From an uncultured Alphaproteobacteria bacterium (GTDB lineage: Bacteria > Pseudomonadota > Alphaproteobacteria > Caulobacterales > Caulobacteraceae), in NCBI GenBank assembly GCA_903822175.1, contig CAIJOB010000027.1, forward strand, positions 1 through 64,000: 64,000 bases of DNA. Reading direction: 5' to 3'. Below are positions 18,024 through 29,014 of the stretch, in pieces (within the stretch, counting starts at the first letter, position 1; every line of letters starts with the position of its first letter). The notes beneath the pieces are model-generated. The model saw nothing but the letters and a program-made list of their open reading frames with translations. It searched no databases and was not told the DNA's origin. The translations under genes and the position numbers were made by a program.

Positions 18024-19591
18024 CCGAACACCCCGTGCAGCCACCACTTCGGCGGGACGTCCGGGTCGCCATACAGGCCGGCTCGGAACAGCCAGAAGCG
18101 GCCGCCGTTGGCGTCCTCCACCCGGTAGTAGTCGCGCACATGGCCCACATCGGCGTCCTCGATGGCGCCCTTCCACCATTCCTCGCCGATCCGTTCCGGC
18201 CCCTCGGCGCGGCGCACGCGGTGGGTCTGACCGCGCCAGCGGAACTGGCTGGGCGGATCATCCGGCGTGATCGCCAGGACCATGTCTACCGGCTCGGGAC
18301 GGCGGAAGAGGCGCGCCGGGCGCGGGGTCGCGGGGTTCCACGGGCGGGCCTCTTGGGAGTCTCGGGCGGAGGATTTGGCGAGCGGGCTTGAGAGCGGTTT
18401 GGCGCGGCCCACGGCCAGTTCTGGCACGTGGCTTTCCACGGGTTGGGCGCGCCAGACGCGGTCCTCGCCCAGGCGGTTCATCAGCCGGTCGACCAGTGGC
18501 GCCAGGCCTTCCTCCACCGTCGTTTCGCGCCCGGCGTCGAGCCGCGCCTGCCGGCCGGAGATCGGCTCCACCCCCTCGGCGGTGATCGTCACCACCTCGA
18601 TCCCGAAGCCAGGGTCGATGGCCTCCAGCTTTGGGGCGAACAGCTTGCCGATGCGGGCTGCGTCGCGGCCGGGTAGGGCCAGGCCTACCTCCACCGGCGC
18701 GGCCTGGCCGTCCACCCGATGGAACAGGATCTCGAAACGCCTGGCGCCCAGACCCTTGGCGTCCAGGCGCGCGCAGAGCTGAGCGGCCACGTCATGGGCG
18801 ACGCGGGCCATATCCTCCGGCGCGCTGATCGGCTCGGCGAAGGCCAGGCGCGCGAACCAGGCGCTGGGCGGCCGGCGGAAGGTGAGCGCCTCGGTCTCGC
18901 GGCCGAGCGCCTGGTCCACGCGGGTCATGGCCGCGCGGCCGAACCGCCGGGCGAAGGGTCCGCGCGGGATGGAGAGAAGCTGGCCCACCTGGCGTATGCC
19001 CAGCCGCTCGACCTGCGCCCAGGTCGCCTGATCGAAGCGCAGGGCGGCGGGCCGGAGCGGGCTCAGCAACTCCCCCTGGCCGCCGGGCGGGGCGATGGCG
19101 CTCTCTTTGCCAAAATGGGCCTCACCATAGTGCGCCAACGCCCAGGCTGCGCCCGGCGTGTCGGCGATGGCGCAACGGAACGGCAGGCCGTTGGCGGCCA
19201 GCCGCTTGCGGAAATCCGCTAGCAGGGCGGGTTCGCCGCCCCACAGGTGGTCGACGCCGGTCACGTCGAGGAACAGCCCGTCCGGCGCATCGATCGCCAC
19301 AGCCGGCGAGAAGCGCACGCACCAGTCGGCGAGCGCGGCGAGCGCCGCAGCGTCGGCCTCCGGTTCGGCTTCGGCGGTGACGAGCTCGGGGGCCAGCGCC
19401 ATGGCGTCGGTGGCCTTCTGCCCGACATGCAGGCCCAGTCGGCGGGCCGCCTCGCTGACCGCCGAGAGACGCCGGACCGCACGCACGGTCTCGATCAGGA
19501 CAAAGGGCTCAACCGGCGAGTCTGATGGGTTGCGCCGGCGCCAGTTGGCGATCGCCCAGGTCGGCGACCAGGCGCAGAGGATGCGCGACAT
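18020..19591 (-). CDS. imuB: Y-family polymerase-like mutasome protein ImuB
   Basis: This 523-residue DinB/UmuC-fold protein starts [20 protein letters not shown]. The position where active Y-family polymerases carry the DxD catalytic residues is non-acidic, as in ImuB proteins, which act as clamp-binding scaffolds for DnaE2 rather than as polymerases. The gene starts inside imuA (83-base overlap) and ends in an ATGA overlap with dnaE2. The long N-terminal overlap is supported by both proteins having family-like ends. Confidence 0.92.
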   Translation of the reverse strand: MSRILCAWSPTWAIANWRRRNPSDSPVEPFVLIETVRAVRRLSAVSEAARRLGLHVGQKATDAMALAPELVTAEAEPEADAAALAALADWCVRFSPAVAIDAPDGLFLDVTGVDHLWGGEPALLADFRKRLAANGLPFRCAIADTPGAAWALAHYGEAHFGKESAIAPPGGQGELLSPLRPAALRFDQATWAQVERLGIRQVGQLLSIPRGPFARRFGRAAMTRVDQALGRETEALTFRRPPSAWFARLAFAEPISAPEDMARVAHDVAAQLCARLDAKGLGARRFEILFHRVDGQAAPVEVGLALPGRDAARIGKLFAPKLEAIDPGFGIEVVTITAEGVEPISGRQARLDAGRETTVEEGLAPLVDRLMNRLGEDRVWRAQPVESHVPELAVGRAKPLSSPLAKSSARDSQEARPWNPATPRPARLFRRPEPVDMVLAITPDDPPSQFRWRGQTHRVRRAEGPERIGEEWWKGAIEDADVGHVRDYYRVEDANGGRFWLFRAGLYGDPDVPPKWWLHGVFG

Positions 19592-20297
19592 CGGTCATCT
19601 CCAAATCATAGGCGCCAGAGTCGTAGGCCTGGGCGGCCTCGAGCAGCCAGGCGCCGGTCCGGCCGCCGCGGCAGCGTTCCAGCGCCACGCTGAACCTGGG
19701 CGCGCCCAGGCCGAACTCCCCGGCCGACGGTTCGGACGGCGCGGATGAGACCCGCCATCTCGTGGCCGCCGCCGAGCCTGTCGCGTCGCGTTTCGCCGCC
19801 CCGCCATAGGGCCGCCTGTGGATCACGAAGCCGGTGGCGCGGCGCTTCTCGCAGGCGAGCTGCAGACGCCGCCCGGCGGTGAGGTCACAAGCCTCGACCT
19901 CGCCCACCACGGCCGCCACGCCGACGGTCGCCAGCGCGTCCTCCATCACCGAGAGCGCCTCGGCCTCGTCGCGGGCGCAGACCTGGATCAGCCGCTCGGC
20001 CGGAAACCCCAGGCCGGCCAGTCCCGGCGCCCAGAGGTCGTCGCGGCGCAGCACCCAGACCACCTCGCCCTGCCGGGCGAGTGGCGCGGCCATCAGCGCA
20101 GTGAAGGCGGTAGGCGCCGCCGCGGTCTCCGTCTCCATCCCGTCCGCGCAGACCTCGTGCCAGCGGCCGAGCGGCAGGCCGCCGCCGGGCAGGCAGCCGT
20201 CGATCCGCGCATCGCCGAACGGCAGGACGCCGGCGTCGGGCCGTCCGCTGGTCTCGATGGCGGCGATCTTCGCCCTTAAGGCGCGAAAATCGGACAT
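19509..20297 (-). CDS. imuA: Mutasome accessory protein ImuA
   Basis: This 262-residue RecA/SulA-like protein is first in the imuA-imuB-dnaE2 operon. It has the typical start MSDFRALRAKIAAIE, an LPFGDARIDGCLPGGGLP segment, and a C-terminal part that overlaps imuB by 83 bases. AAGGAG lies 11 bases before the ATG, and a LexA box lies 20 bases before it. ImuA is a modulator needed for DnaE2-dependent mutagenesis; it acts in the cytoplasm with ImuB and the beta clamp. Confidence 0.92.
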   Translation of the reverse strand: MSDFRALRAKIAAIETSGRPDAGVLPFGDARIDGCLPGGGLPLGRWHEVCADGMETETAAAPTAFTALMAAPLARQGEVVWVLRRDDLWAPGLAGLGFPAERLIQVCARDEAEALSVMEDALATVGVAAVVGEVEACDLTAGRRLQLACEKRRATGFVIHRRPYGGAAKRDATGSAAATRWRVSSAPSEPSAGEFGLGAPRFSVALERCRGGRTGAWLLEAAQAYDSGAYDLEMTDVAHPLRLVADLGDRQLAPAQPIRLAG

Positions 20298-20316
20298 GGC
20301 TTTGCGGACTCCTTTC

Positions 20317-20331
20317 GTTCCACTTTTGTTC
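20317..20331 (-). promoter_or_regulatory. LexA operator (SOS box) before imuA
   Basis: GTTC-CACTTTT-GTTC matches exactly the alphaproteobacterial LexA box GTTC-N7-GTTC. It lies between the ribosome site (AAGGAG, 20309-20314) and a TTGACT -35 candidate (20350-20355, minus strand). It overlaps the matching -10 candidate TAGAAC, as expected for repression. It predicts SOS induction of imuA-imuB-dnaE2. Confidence 0.88.
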
Positions 20332-20460
20332 TAGAACTGGAGTGCGGAGAGTCAAGGTCCTCGCGAAGCCGCCGTTCGCCGCCTTACCGCGATTTAACTG
20401 GGCGATCGCGAGCCCCGGCTTGACCCTGGGGCAGCACACATCGAGCGGGGCCTTAAGCCG

Positions 20461-20970
20461 ATGCGGAAATTCCTCGACGGGATGGTGATCTTCGGCGCGG
20501 CCGGGTTCATCGCGATCCTGGCGCTGTCGGCGATGTTCGACCACACGATCATCGTGCTGCACGCCTTCCAGGCGCTGATGTATCTGGCGGTGATCGCGCT
20601 CGTCTCGCGGCGCAACCGCTGGGGCTATTTCCTGGGCGCGGCGATCGCGGGGTTCTGGAACTACGTCAATTTATTCGTCACCAACTTCTTCGAAAGCGGC
20701 CTGCGCGCGCTGCAACACCTGGCCGCGACGGGCCAGCTCACCCATCCCGACCTGCTGGTCGCCGTGGCCGCGGTGGCCTTCCATCTGCTGATGATCGCCG
20801 CCTGCCTGGTCCGCATCGTCCAGACCTCGCGCAAGGCCGGCGCCGACCTTCGGGCCTTCCTCATCACCCTGGTGGCCTCGACGGCCTATTTCGCCGCCAT
20901 CGTCGCCCTCTTCCAGCCGCGCTATCTGCAGATCTTCCCCAGGCTCCTCCACCCGCACGGCCTGGGCTGA
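20461..20970 (+). CDS. Integral membrane protein of unknown function
   Basis: The 169-residue product has about five hydrophobic segments, at roughly 8-28, 31-48, 54-72, 98-118 and 130-152, connected by short basic loops. It has no recognised family motif. It is divergent from imuA across about 160 bp that also hold the LexA box, so possible joint regulation cannot be excluded. No clear Shine-Dalgarno sequence was seen. Confidence 0.7.
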   Translation: MRKFLDGMVIFGAAGFIAILALSAMFDHTIIVLHAFQALMYLAVIALVSRRNRWGYFLGAAIAGFWNYVNLFVTNFFESGLRALQHLAATGQLTHPDLLVAVAAVAFHLLMIAACLVRIVQTSRKAGADLRAFLITLVASTAYFAAIVALFQPRYLQIFPRLLHPHGLG

Positions 20971-21045
20971 CGCGCCCCGCTTGACCAGGCGCCAAGCGCC
21001 AACCAATGCTCCGTTCCGCCGGCGTTCAGCCGGGGAGGGATGTCC

Positions 21046-22554
<1,509 letters not shown>

Positions 22555-22561
22555 CCGGCGC

Positions 22562-22741
22562 CTACCACGCGTGTGTCGCGGTCGGCACGACCGGCGTGGA
22601 AGAGGGGCAAATCCATCCGCGGCTGGCCCTGCGGCCGCCGTGGTATTGGCAGCCGGCGTGGAGCCGGTCGTGGATCGTCACCGCGGCGAACAGAGCGACC
22701 AGGCCTAGCGCGATAAAGGCGATCATCTGAGGCCTGGCCAT
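22562..22741 (-). CDS. Possible small single-pass membrane protein
   Basis: The 59-residue product has one N-terminal hydrophobic helix (MIAFIALGLVALFAAVTI) followed by a soluble tail with one histidine and two cysteines. GGGAG precedes the ATG at about the right distance. It ends eight bases from the stop of the convergent esterase. Such small membrane ORFs are plausible but hard to prove; no family is recognised. Confidence 0.4.
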   Translation of the reverse strand: MARPQMIAFIALGLVALFAAVTIHDRLHAGCQYHGGRRASRGWICPSSTPVVPTATHAW

Positions 22742-22892
22742 GGTCCGCTCCCGCACGTCGGGAGCGCATCGTCAGATGCCACCCCGCCTTAAACCTCATG
22801 GTCAGATGCGAGCCTTGAAGCCAAGGCCCCAAGGCAAACTGGCTGCCATGAGATTTAAGCCGCAGTCTCGCGGTGGCCCTCCGGACGCTTCC

Positions 22893-22916
22893 GAACTGAA
22901 TCGAGCGGCCCGCGTT
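22893..22916 (+). promoter_or_regulatory. Candidate EcfG/SigT-type stress promoter before ku
   Basis: GAAC (22893-22896, preceded by C where the consensus has G), a 16-base spacer and CGTT (22913-22916) resemble the alphaproteobacterial general-stress promoter GGAAC-N16/17-CGTT. It would place transcription start near 22922, 26 bases before the ku ATG. Ku/LigD genes are in the RpoE2 regulon of Sinorhizobium (established knowledge), which makes the match reasonable. Confidence 0.4.
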
Positions 22917-22947
22917 TCTTGAATCGCATCAGGGGAGCACCCACACC

Positions 22948-23802
22948 ATGGCCACCCGTCCGACCTGGCAGGGTCACCTGCGCCTCAGCCTCGTGAGCTG
23001 CCCGGTGGCGCTCTACACGGCGACCTCGCGGGGCGGCGAGGTGCATTTCAACATGCTCTCGAAGGCCACCCACAACCGTATCCGGATGATCCCCACCGAC
23101 CCTGAGACCGGCCCGGTCGAGCGCTCCGAGATCGTCAAGGGCTATGAGATCGAGAAGGGCCGCTACGTCGTGGTGACCGGCGAGGAGCTGGAGAATGTGC
23201 GGCTGGAAACCACGCGCACCCTCGACATCGAACGCTTCGTCGACGACGGCGACATCGACCGCCTCTATTGGAACGACCCCTACTTCCTGGCGCCCGACGG
23301 CGACATGGCCGCCGAGGCCTTCGCGGTGATCCGCGAGGCGATGAGGAAGGCTGGCAAGGTCGCGCTGGGCCGGCTGGTCATGCACCAGCGCGAGCGGCTG
23401 ATGGCGCTGGAGGCGCACGACAAGGGCATCGTCGCCTACACCCTTCGCAACCGAAGCGAGGTTCGCCAGGCCGACGACATCTTCGGCGCCATCAAGGCCG
23501 TGAAGCCATCGCCCCAGATGATCGAGATCGCCGCCAAGATCATCGACCAGCTTGAGGGTCCCTTCGATCCCACCCAATTCAACGACCGCTACGAGGACGC
23601 GCTGCGGGCGCTGATCAAGGAAAAGCAGAAGGGCCACACCGTCGAGGCGCCGGAGGAACCCCGTGAGGCCGAGGTGATCGACCTGATGGACGCGCTCAAG
23701 CGCAGCCTCGGCCAGTCCGGCGGCGAGCGGCGCAAGCCCGCGGCGTCCGCGGCCAAGAAGCCCGTGGCCCGCCGCAAGGCCCCGGCCAAGAAGCGGGCCT
23801 GA
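22948..23802 (+). CDS. ku: Ku protein (non-homologous end joining)
   Basis: This 284-residue bacterial Ku starts MATRPTWQGHLRLSLVSCPV, typical of the family, and contains the core beta-barrel/bridge region (about 1-235). Its C-terminal tail is Lys/Ala/Arg-rich (from about 255) and resembles the basic DNA-binding tails of other Ku proteins. Ku homodimers bind DNA ends and recruit LigD, whose gene lies 7.7 kb downstream on the other strand. AGGGGAG precedes the ATG. Confidence 0.95.
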   Translation: MATRPTWQGHLRLSLVSCPVALYTATSRGGEVHFNMLSKATHNRIRMIPTDPETGPVERSEIVKGYEIEKGRYVVVTGEELENVRLETTRTLDIERFVDDGDIDRLYWNDPYFLAPDGDMAAEAFAVIREAMRKAGKVALGRLVMHQRERLMALEAHDKGIVAYTLRNRSEVRQADDIFGAIKAVKPSPQMIEIAAKIIDQLEGPFDPTQFNDRYEDALRALIKEKQKGHTVEAPEEPREAEVIDLMDALKRSLGQSGGERRKPAASAAKKPVARRKAPAKKRA

Positions 23803-23865
23803 CGCCGGCCCTTAGCCCCGCTAGGTTCGCGGTTCGGTTCAGCTCAGTTTTGGGGGAGCGCGCGC

Positions 23866-24159
23866 ATGGCGGCCTATGTGGTCAACGAGATATGGGTGAA
23901 CGACCCGGAGACCTTCCAGACCTATGTGGCGCAGGTGCCGGCGATCCTGGCCCAATATGGCGGTCGCTATGTGGTGCGCAGCGGCGCCACCGAGGCCGTG
24001 CACGGTGATCCGCCGGGGCGCATCGTGATCCTGGAATTCCCCGACCGCGCCGCAGCCCTCGCCTGGCGCTCATCGCCCGAATACAGCGCCATCCTGCCGA
24101 TCCGCGACGCCAGCTCGACGTCGCGGGTCTATGTGGTCGAGGGCTACGCGCCCGCCTGA
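23866..24159 (+). CDS. DUF1330 family protein
   Basis: This 97-residue alpha/beta protein of the dimeric ferredoxin-like DUF1330 type (MAAYVVNEIWVNDPETFQTY, then VILEFPDRAAALAWRSSPEY). Members are small cytoplasmic proteins without established function. GGGGGAGCG precedes the ATG. It follows ku by 63 bases on the same strand and converges with an esterase. Confidence 0.85.
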   Translation: MAAYVVNEIWVNDPETFQTYVAQVPAILAQYGGRYVVRSGATEAVHGDPPGRIVILEFPDRAAALAWRSSPEYSAILPIRDASSTSRVYVVEGYAPA

Positions 24160-24169
24160 GCGGACAGCC

Positions 24170-25693
24170 CTACTTCGACGCCGTCGGCGAGGCGCTGGCG
24201 CCGGCTTTCACTTCCGCCTCCTGCCAGTCGAGCTGGGCCTTCAGGAAATGGTCGTGCGGCTGCGCGCCGGCCGCCGAGAAATCCATATAGGTCTCGTTCG
24301 GCGCGAACTTCGGCCAGGCCGGGCCGCCGGCGCTGGCCGGATTGCCGCTCTTGATGAAGGCCGCCCAGTAGGCGTTGACCGCCTTGGCGAGCGGCAGGTC
24401 GACGTCGGCGAACTGCTGCTTGGGGCCGGCGAAGGCGTATTTGATCTCGGCGGTGTGCGGCGCGCCGAACGGCGTCTGCGCCTTCGCCGCCGGGGTCACG
24501 TAGGAGAAGTAGTAGGTGTAGACCGGCACGCCGGCCTTGGCCTGCGAGCGGCTGATCGCCCGGTCCGGCTCGGTGATGTAGACCCGGGTCGCCATGTCGT
24601 TGGCCATCTGGGCCTTGTTGCCGCCGTTGGCAGGATCGAAGGCGGCCATGGCGGCGGCCTTGCGGGCGGCGGGGATCGCGTCGACGGCTGTGGCCGCTGG
24701 GCGGAACAGGCTCGCCTCGTTGGAATTGCCGCCGATCAACAGCGGCACCTTGGCCTGCTTGCCTGCGGCGAAGCCTTCGGCGATGCCGCTCTGCACATAG
24801 CGCCCATCGAGGATGGGGCCGGCGCGGCTGGTGAAGGGGCCGGTGTAGGGCATGGCCTGCAGCGGCAGCTTGCGCAGCGCCGCGGCGGCCGCGGCGTCCT
24901 CGCCGCTGACGCCGGCGGTCTGGGCGGCCTTCAGGCCCGAAGCCTGGGCGTCGGCCATCGAGGTCGGCTCAAGCCGGCCGAAGCTGGATTCGCCGATCGC
25001 CTTCTGGAACAGGCCGCGCGCGTCGGGCGCCAGCATCAGCTCCAGGACTGAGATGCCGCCCGCGCTCTCGCCGCCGATGGTGACGTTGGTCGGGTCGCCG
25101 CCGAAGTTGGCGATATTGGCCTTCACCCACTTCAGCGCCGCGATCTGGTCCATCAGGCCGTAGTTGCCGCAGGAGCCTTCCTTGCAGAGCGCCGGATGAG
25201 CGAACCAGCCGGCGCGGCCCAGGCGATAGCTGACCGAGACGGTGATGATGCCTTCCTTGGCGAACTGGATGCCGTCGGTCTGCGCGCCGAACGCGCCGGG
25301 GGCCGAGCCGATGGTGAAGCCGCCGCCGTGGATCCAGACATAGACCGGCAGCTTCGCGCCGGGCTTTGCGCCGGCGGGGCGCGTCACGTTGGCGAACAGG
25401 CAGTCTTCGATCTGGCTGCCGTCGCGCGCCGGCTGGCAGGAGGCGCCGGCCTTGCTGGCGTCGCGGTCACCCGTCCAGGGCGCGGCGGCGGCCGGCGGCT
25501 TCCAGCGCAGGTCACCCACCGGCGGGGCGGCATAGGGGATGCCCCAGAATTCCTCGACGCCCTCGACCACGGCGCCGGTCAGCGCGCCCTGCTTGATCTT
25601 GGCGGCCGGCGCGCCTTGCGCGGCGGCGGCGAACGGCAGGCTGAGCGCGGCGAGCGCCAGCGCCGCGGCGGTCAGTTGGCGACGAACGATCAT
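24170..25693 (-). CDS. Type-B carboxylesterase, Sec-exported
   Basis: This 507-residue esterase has a signal peptide (LTAAALALAALSLPFAAAAQ), HGGG at about 122-125, the nucleophile Ser210 in GGESAGGIS and a probable disulfide region (CQP...EDC). The ATG at 25693 is chosen because GGGGGG lies just upstream; an ATG at 25708 has no such site. It is divergent from the M13 peptidase gene with a 147-bp shared upstream region. It is the fourth type-B esterase in the window. Confidence 0.9.
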   Translation of the reverse strand: MIVRRQLTAAALALAALSLPFAAAAQGAPAAKIKQGALTGAVVEGVEEFWGIPYAAPPVGDLRWKPPAAAAPWTGDRDASKAGASCQPARDGSQIEDCLFANVTRPAGAKPGAKLPVYVWIHGGGFTIGSAPGAFGAQTDGIQFAKEGIITVSVSYRLGRAGWFAHPALCKEGSCGNYGLMDQIAALKWVKANIANFGGDPTNVTIGGESAGGISVLELMLAPDARGLFQKAIGESSFGRLEPTSMADAQASGLKAAQTAGVSGEDAAAAAALRKLPLQAMPYTGPFTSRAGPILDGRYVQSGIAEGFAAGKQAKVPLLIGGNSNEASLFRPAATAVDAIPAARKAAAMAAFDPANGGNKAQMANDMATRVYITEPDRAISRSQAKAGVPVYTYYFSYVTPAAKAQTPFGAPHTAEIKYAFAGPKQQFADVDLPLAKAVNAYWAAFIKSGNPASAGGPAWPKFAPNETYMDFSAAGAQPHDHFLKAQLDWQEAEVKAGASASPTASK

Positions 25694-25840
25694 CCGTATT
25701 CCCCCCAAGGATTTCGCCGGTCTCTAAGGCGCGGCTGTTGCGCGATTGTGTCTCGGAAATCCGGTATGGGCCAGCGCCTTGACCCGCCCCGCCGCCGGTG
25801 TTGACCTCAAGCCCAGATCATCGCGAAGAGGCGTCCCCCC

Positions 25841-27910
25841 GTGTTGAAGACCGCAACCGCCCTGGCCGTGATCCTGGCGTTCGCCGCCGGCCCCACCTTG
25901 GGCGCCGAGCCCGCGCCGCTGAAGTACGGCGCCTGGGGCTTCGACCTCACGGCCCAGGACCTGAAGACCAAGCCGGGGGATGATTTCTTCCAGCACGCCA
26001 ACGGCGCCTGGCTCGACCGCACGCCGATCCCCGGGGACAAGCCGGGCGTCAGCCTGCGCCTGCTGGAAAGCGACCTGGCCGAGGCGCGGCTGCACGCGAT
26101 CATGGAAGACGCCGCGGCCAAAGCCGGTCACGAGCCCGCGACCGTCGAGGGCAAGGTCGGCGCCTTCTACAAGGCGTTCATGGACGAGGGCCGGATCGAG
26201 GCCTTGGGCGCCCAGCCCATCGCGCCCGAACTCGACGCCATTCGCGCGGCCACGACGCGGGATCAGCTCGGCGGCCTGATGGGGCGCACGGTCAGGGATT
26301 TCGAGACCTCGGCCTTCGGCGTCGGGCTCGACATCGATTCCAAGGACATCGCCCACTACGCGATCTTTGTCGGCCAGGGCGGCTTGGGCCTGCCTGACCG
26401 CGACTATTATCTGCAGGCTTCGTTCGCCAGGCAGAAGGCCGCCTACCAGGCCTATGTGGAAAAGCTGCTGAGCCTCGAGGGCTGGCCCGACGCCGCCGGC
26501 AAGGCCGCCGCCATCGTGGCCTTGGAAACCCGGATCGCCGAAGCGAGCTGGACCAAGGCGCAGGAGCGCGACCCCGACACCACCTACAATCCCTACACCG
26601 TCGCCGAGCTGGAAAAGGCCGCACCGGGCTTCCCCTGGCGGGCGTTCCTGGAGGGCGCGGGCCTTGGCGCGCCGGCCAAGGTGGTGGTGATCCAGAAGAC
26701 CGCCTTCCCCAAGCTGGCGGCGATCTATGCCGAAACTCCGCTGGACGTGCTGCAGGCCTGGCTGGCGTTCGGGGTGGCCGACAACGCCGCGCCCTATCTC
26801 TCCAAGCCCTTCGCCCAGGCCTGGTTCGAGATGCGCCAGAAGACCCTCTCCGGCCAGGCCGAGCAGGAGGTGCGCTGGAAGCGCGGCGTGCACGCGGTCA
26901 GCGGCGGCGACTACGCCGCCGGCGGCCGCTACGACAGCTTTGGCAATCTGGGCTGGGCGGTGGGCGAGCTCTACACCGCCCGCTACTTCCCGCCCGCCGC
27001 CAAGGCCAAGGTCCAGGCGCTGGTCGCCGACCTTAAGACCGCCTACGCCGCGCGGATCAAAAAGCTCGACTGGATGAGCCCGGCCACCAAGGCCGAGGCG
27101 CTGAAGAAGCTCGCCGCCTACAACGTCAAGGTCGGCTACCCCGACACGCCCCGCGACTATTCCAAGGTGGCGATCCGCGACGACGACCTGGTGGGCGACG
27201 TGCGCCGCGCCGCCGAGGCGGACTGGGCCTTCTACACGGGCCGCCAGAACGGTCCGGTCGACCGCAACGACTGGGGCATGACCCCGCAGACCAACGACGC
27301 CTACAACGGCAGCCTGATCGACATCGTCTTCCCGGCGGTGATCCTGCAGCCGCCGATCTTCGACCCCAGCGCCGACCCGGCGATCAACTACGGCGCGGTG
27401 GGCGGCGTGATCGGCCACGAGCTCACCCACGGCTTTGACGACCAGGGCCGCAAGTACGACTCCAAGGGGACGCTGCGCGACTGGTGGACGCCGGCCGACG
27501 CCAAGACTTTCGAGGCCCGCGCCAAGGTGTTCGGGGCGCAGTACTCGGCCTATGAGCCCCTGCCCGGCGCGCATGTGAACGGCGCGCTGACCATGGGCGA
27601 GAACATCGCCGACCTGGGCGGGCTGACGCTGGGCCTCGACGCCTATCACGCCAGCCTGCACGGCAAGCCGGCGCCGGTGATCGACGGCCTGACCGGCGAC
27701 CAGCGGGTGTTTCTGGGCTGGGCCCAGGCCTGGCGGGGCAAGGTGCGCGACGACGCGGTCCGCCGCCAGGTGGTCAGCGATCCGCACTCGCCTCGGCAAT
27801 ACCGGGTGAACGGCCCGGTCCGGAACATCGACGCCTGGTACGCCGCCTTCGGGGTCAAGCCGGGCGACAAGCTCTACATCGCGCCTGACCAGCGCGTGCG
27901 GATTTGGTGA
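25841..27910 (+). CDS. M13 family metallopeptidase (neprilysin-like)
   Basis: This 689-residue zinc endopeptidase starts at GTG (TTG at 25844 is the alternative), with a signal peptide ending near GPTLGA. It contains HELTH at 526-530 and the third zinc ligand region GENIAD (Glu587). An NDAYNG substrate-binding motif lies near 485-490. Length and motif order are normal for M13. Its exported location is inferred from the signal; it is likely to degrade oligopeptides in the periplasm. The stop overlaps the next gene's ATG (TGATG), so the two are coupled. Confidence 0.94.
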   Translation: MLKTATALAVILAFAAGPTLGAEPAPLKYGAWGFDLTAQDLKTKPGDDFFQHANGAWLDRTPIPGDKPGVSLRLLESDLAEARLHAIMEDAAAKAGHEPATVEGKVGAFYKAFMDEGRIEALGAQPIAPELDAIRAATTRDQLGGLMGRTVRDFETSAFGVGLDIDSKDIAHYAIFVGQGGLGLPDRDYYLQASFARQKAAYQAYVEKLLSLEGWPDAAGKAAAIVALETRIAEASWTKAQERDPDTTYNPYTVAELEKAAPGFPWRAFLEGAGLGAPAKVVVIQKTAFPKLAAIYAETPLDVLQAWLAFGVADNAAPYLSKPFAQAWFEMRQKTLSGQAEQEVRWKRGVHAVSGGDYAAGGRYDSFGNLGWAVGELYTARYFPPAAKAKVQALVADLKTAYAARIKKLDWMSPATKAEALKKLAAYNVKVGYPDTPRDYSKVAIRDDDLVGDVRRAAEADWAFYTGRQNGPVDRNDWGMTPQTNDAYNGSLIDIVFPAVILQPPIFDPSADPAINYGAVGGVIGHELTHGFDDQGRKYDSKGTLRDWWTPADAKTFEARAKVFGAQYSAYEPLPGAHVNGALTMGENIADLGGLTLGLDAYHASLHGKPAPVIDGLTGDQRVFLGWAQAWRGKVRDDAVRRQVVSDPHSPRQYRVNGPVRNIDAWYAAFGVKPGDKLYIAPDQRVRIW

Positions 27911-28380
27911 TGGCAGGCGACGAGGGCAGGACGGAAGCCGTGGAGGAAGAAGACAAGATCCGGCTCGTGGCCCGCCTGTCGGCGGACTACATGCTGCGGT
28001 CGCTGAAAATGATCGGCGAGCTGGCGCAGGGCGAGCTGCTGACCGGTCTCGTCAACCTCGCCCTGGTGCAGGCCAAGGTCGGCCACCTGGACCGCATGGG
28101 GAGCGGCTTCAACAGCCTGGACGCCATCCCGCCGGACGAGGTGCGCCGGCCGGTGAGCGTGCTGGCGCTGTCGGCGAGCCTGGGCCTGCCCTACGAGACC
28201 ACGCGCCGCCACGTGGCCAAGATGGTCGAGACCGGCCAGTGCCAGCGCGTCAAGGGCGGCGTCATCGCGCCGACCGCCGCGGTCGACGACCCGCGCCGCG
28301 CCGAGATGCTCGAACAGAATCTGATCAACCTGAAGCGCCTCTACCGCAACCTGAAGGCCGCCGGCGTGGCGCTGGACTAA
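27910..28380 (+). CDS. Small protein with a helix-turn-helix-like segment
   Basis: The 156-residue product is translationally coupled to the M13 peptidase (TGATG). It is mostly helical; the segment LSASLGLPYETTRRHVAKMV (about 90-110) has the shape of a winged-helix recognition unit of MarR/GntR type, preceded by DEVRRPVSV. No dimerisation or ligand domain is recognised. A DNA-binding role is inference. Its stop lies five bases from the convergent response-regulator stop. Confidence 0.7.
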   Translation: MAGDEGRTEAVEEEDKIRLVARLSADYMLRSLKMIGELAQGELLTGLVNLALVQAKVGHLDRMGSGFNSLDAIPPDEVRRPVSVLALSASLGLPYETTRRHVAKMVETGQCQRVKGGVIAPTAAVDDPRRAEMLEQNLINLKRLYRNLKAAGVALD

Positions 28381-28385
28381 GCGGG

Positions 28386-28865
28386 CTAGACCTCGACCGG
28401 CTTGCCGCCTGGGACGGGCCAATGGGCGGGCGTCCTGCGCTGGGCGGCCTGCAGCATCATCCGCCGGTTGGCGAAGGCTTCCGCCAGCCGCCGTGCGAAG
28501 GCCGAGACGCTGAAAGGCTTGACCAGGAAGCTGTTGGCGCCCGCCGCGCCGGCCTCCATCACGCGGGTTTCAGTGGCGTGGGCGGAGACCATGACGATCA
28601 CCACATTGGCGATCCGCGGGCTCGGCGAGGCGCGCACTTGGCGGACGAACTCGACGCCGTTCTCGCCGGCCATCTCGATGTCGGCGAACACCAGGTCGAT
28701 GCCGCCGGCCTGCAGCATCATGCGGCCGGCCTGGGCGCTGTCGACCTTGAACACCTTGTGGACGCCCAGGCAGCGCAGCACCTCGGCGATCAGGTTGCGC
28801 ATGTTGGCGTTGTCGTCGACCACCAGGACCTTCAGCGCCGTGAGGTCGAGATGCTCGCCGATCAT
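28386..28865 (-). CDS. CheY-like single-domain response regulator
   Basis: This 159-residue receiver protein has the acidic pair D17/D18, the phospho-acceptor Asp62 in VFADIEMAG and the conserved Lys116 in FLVKPF. No output domain follows, only a 35-residue tail. The ATG at 28865 is chosen; a GTG at 28931 with GCGAGG upstream would add 22 residues. It lies downstream of an MCP and CheW gene on the same strand, but a strong hairpin (28981-29013) separates them, so it may have its own promoter. Confidence 0.85.
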   Translation of the reverse strand: MIGEHLDLTALKVLVVDDNANMRNLIAEVLRCLGVHKVFKVDSAQAGRMMLQAGGIDLVFADIEMAGENGVEFVRQVRASPSPRIANVVIVMVSAHATETRVMEAGAAGANSFLVKPFSVSAFARRLAEAFANRRMMLQAAQRRTPAHWPVPGGKPVEV

Positions 28866-28980
28866 CGGTCCGATGGTCACAGAAACGCCCCCGAGCAGCC
28901 CCGCCGCGAGGTGCGGTGAAGCTTGGGCCACCCTCGCGGCCGAGCCTCCTAACGATCGTCTAACGGCGATGGGGCGGCGG

Positions 28981-29013
28981 CCCCGCGGCTACCCGAAACG
29001 GGTAACCGCGGGG
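28981..29013 (-). terminator. Terminator-like hairpin after cheW
   Basis: Arms 28981-28995 and 28999-29013 form a 14-bp stem with one C/A mismatch and an AAA loop, immediately after the CheW stop. No T-run follows, so it may attenuate or stabilise rather than fully terminate. Confidence 0.6.
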
Positions 29014-29014
29014 T

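Noticed and set aside
23796-23815. Hairpin at the ku stop (GGGCC/GGCCC)
   Set aside because: The stem is short and overlaps the stop; too weak to call a terminator.
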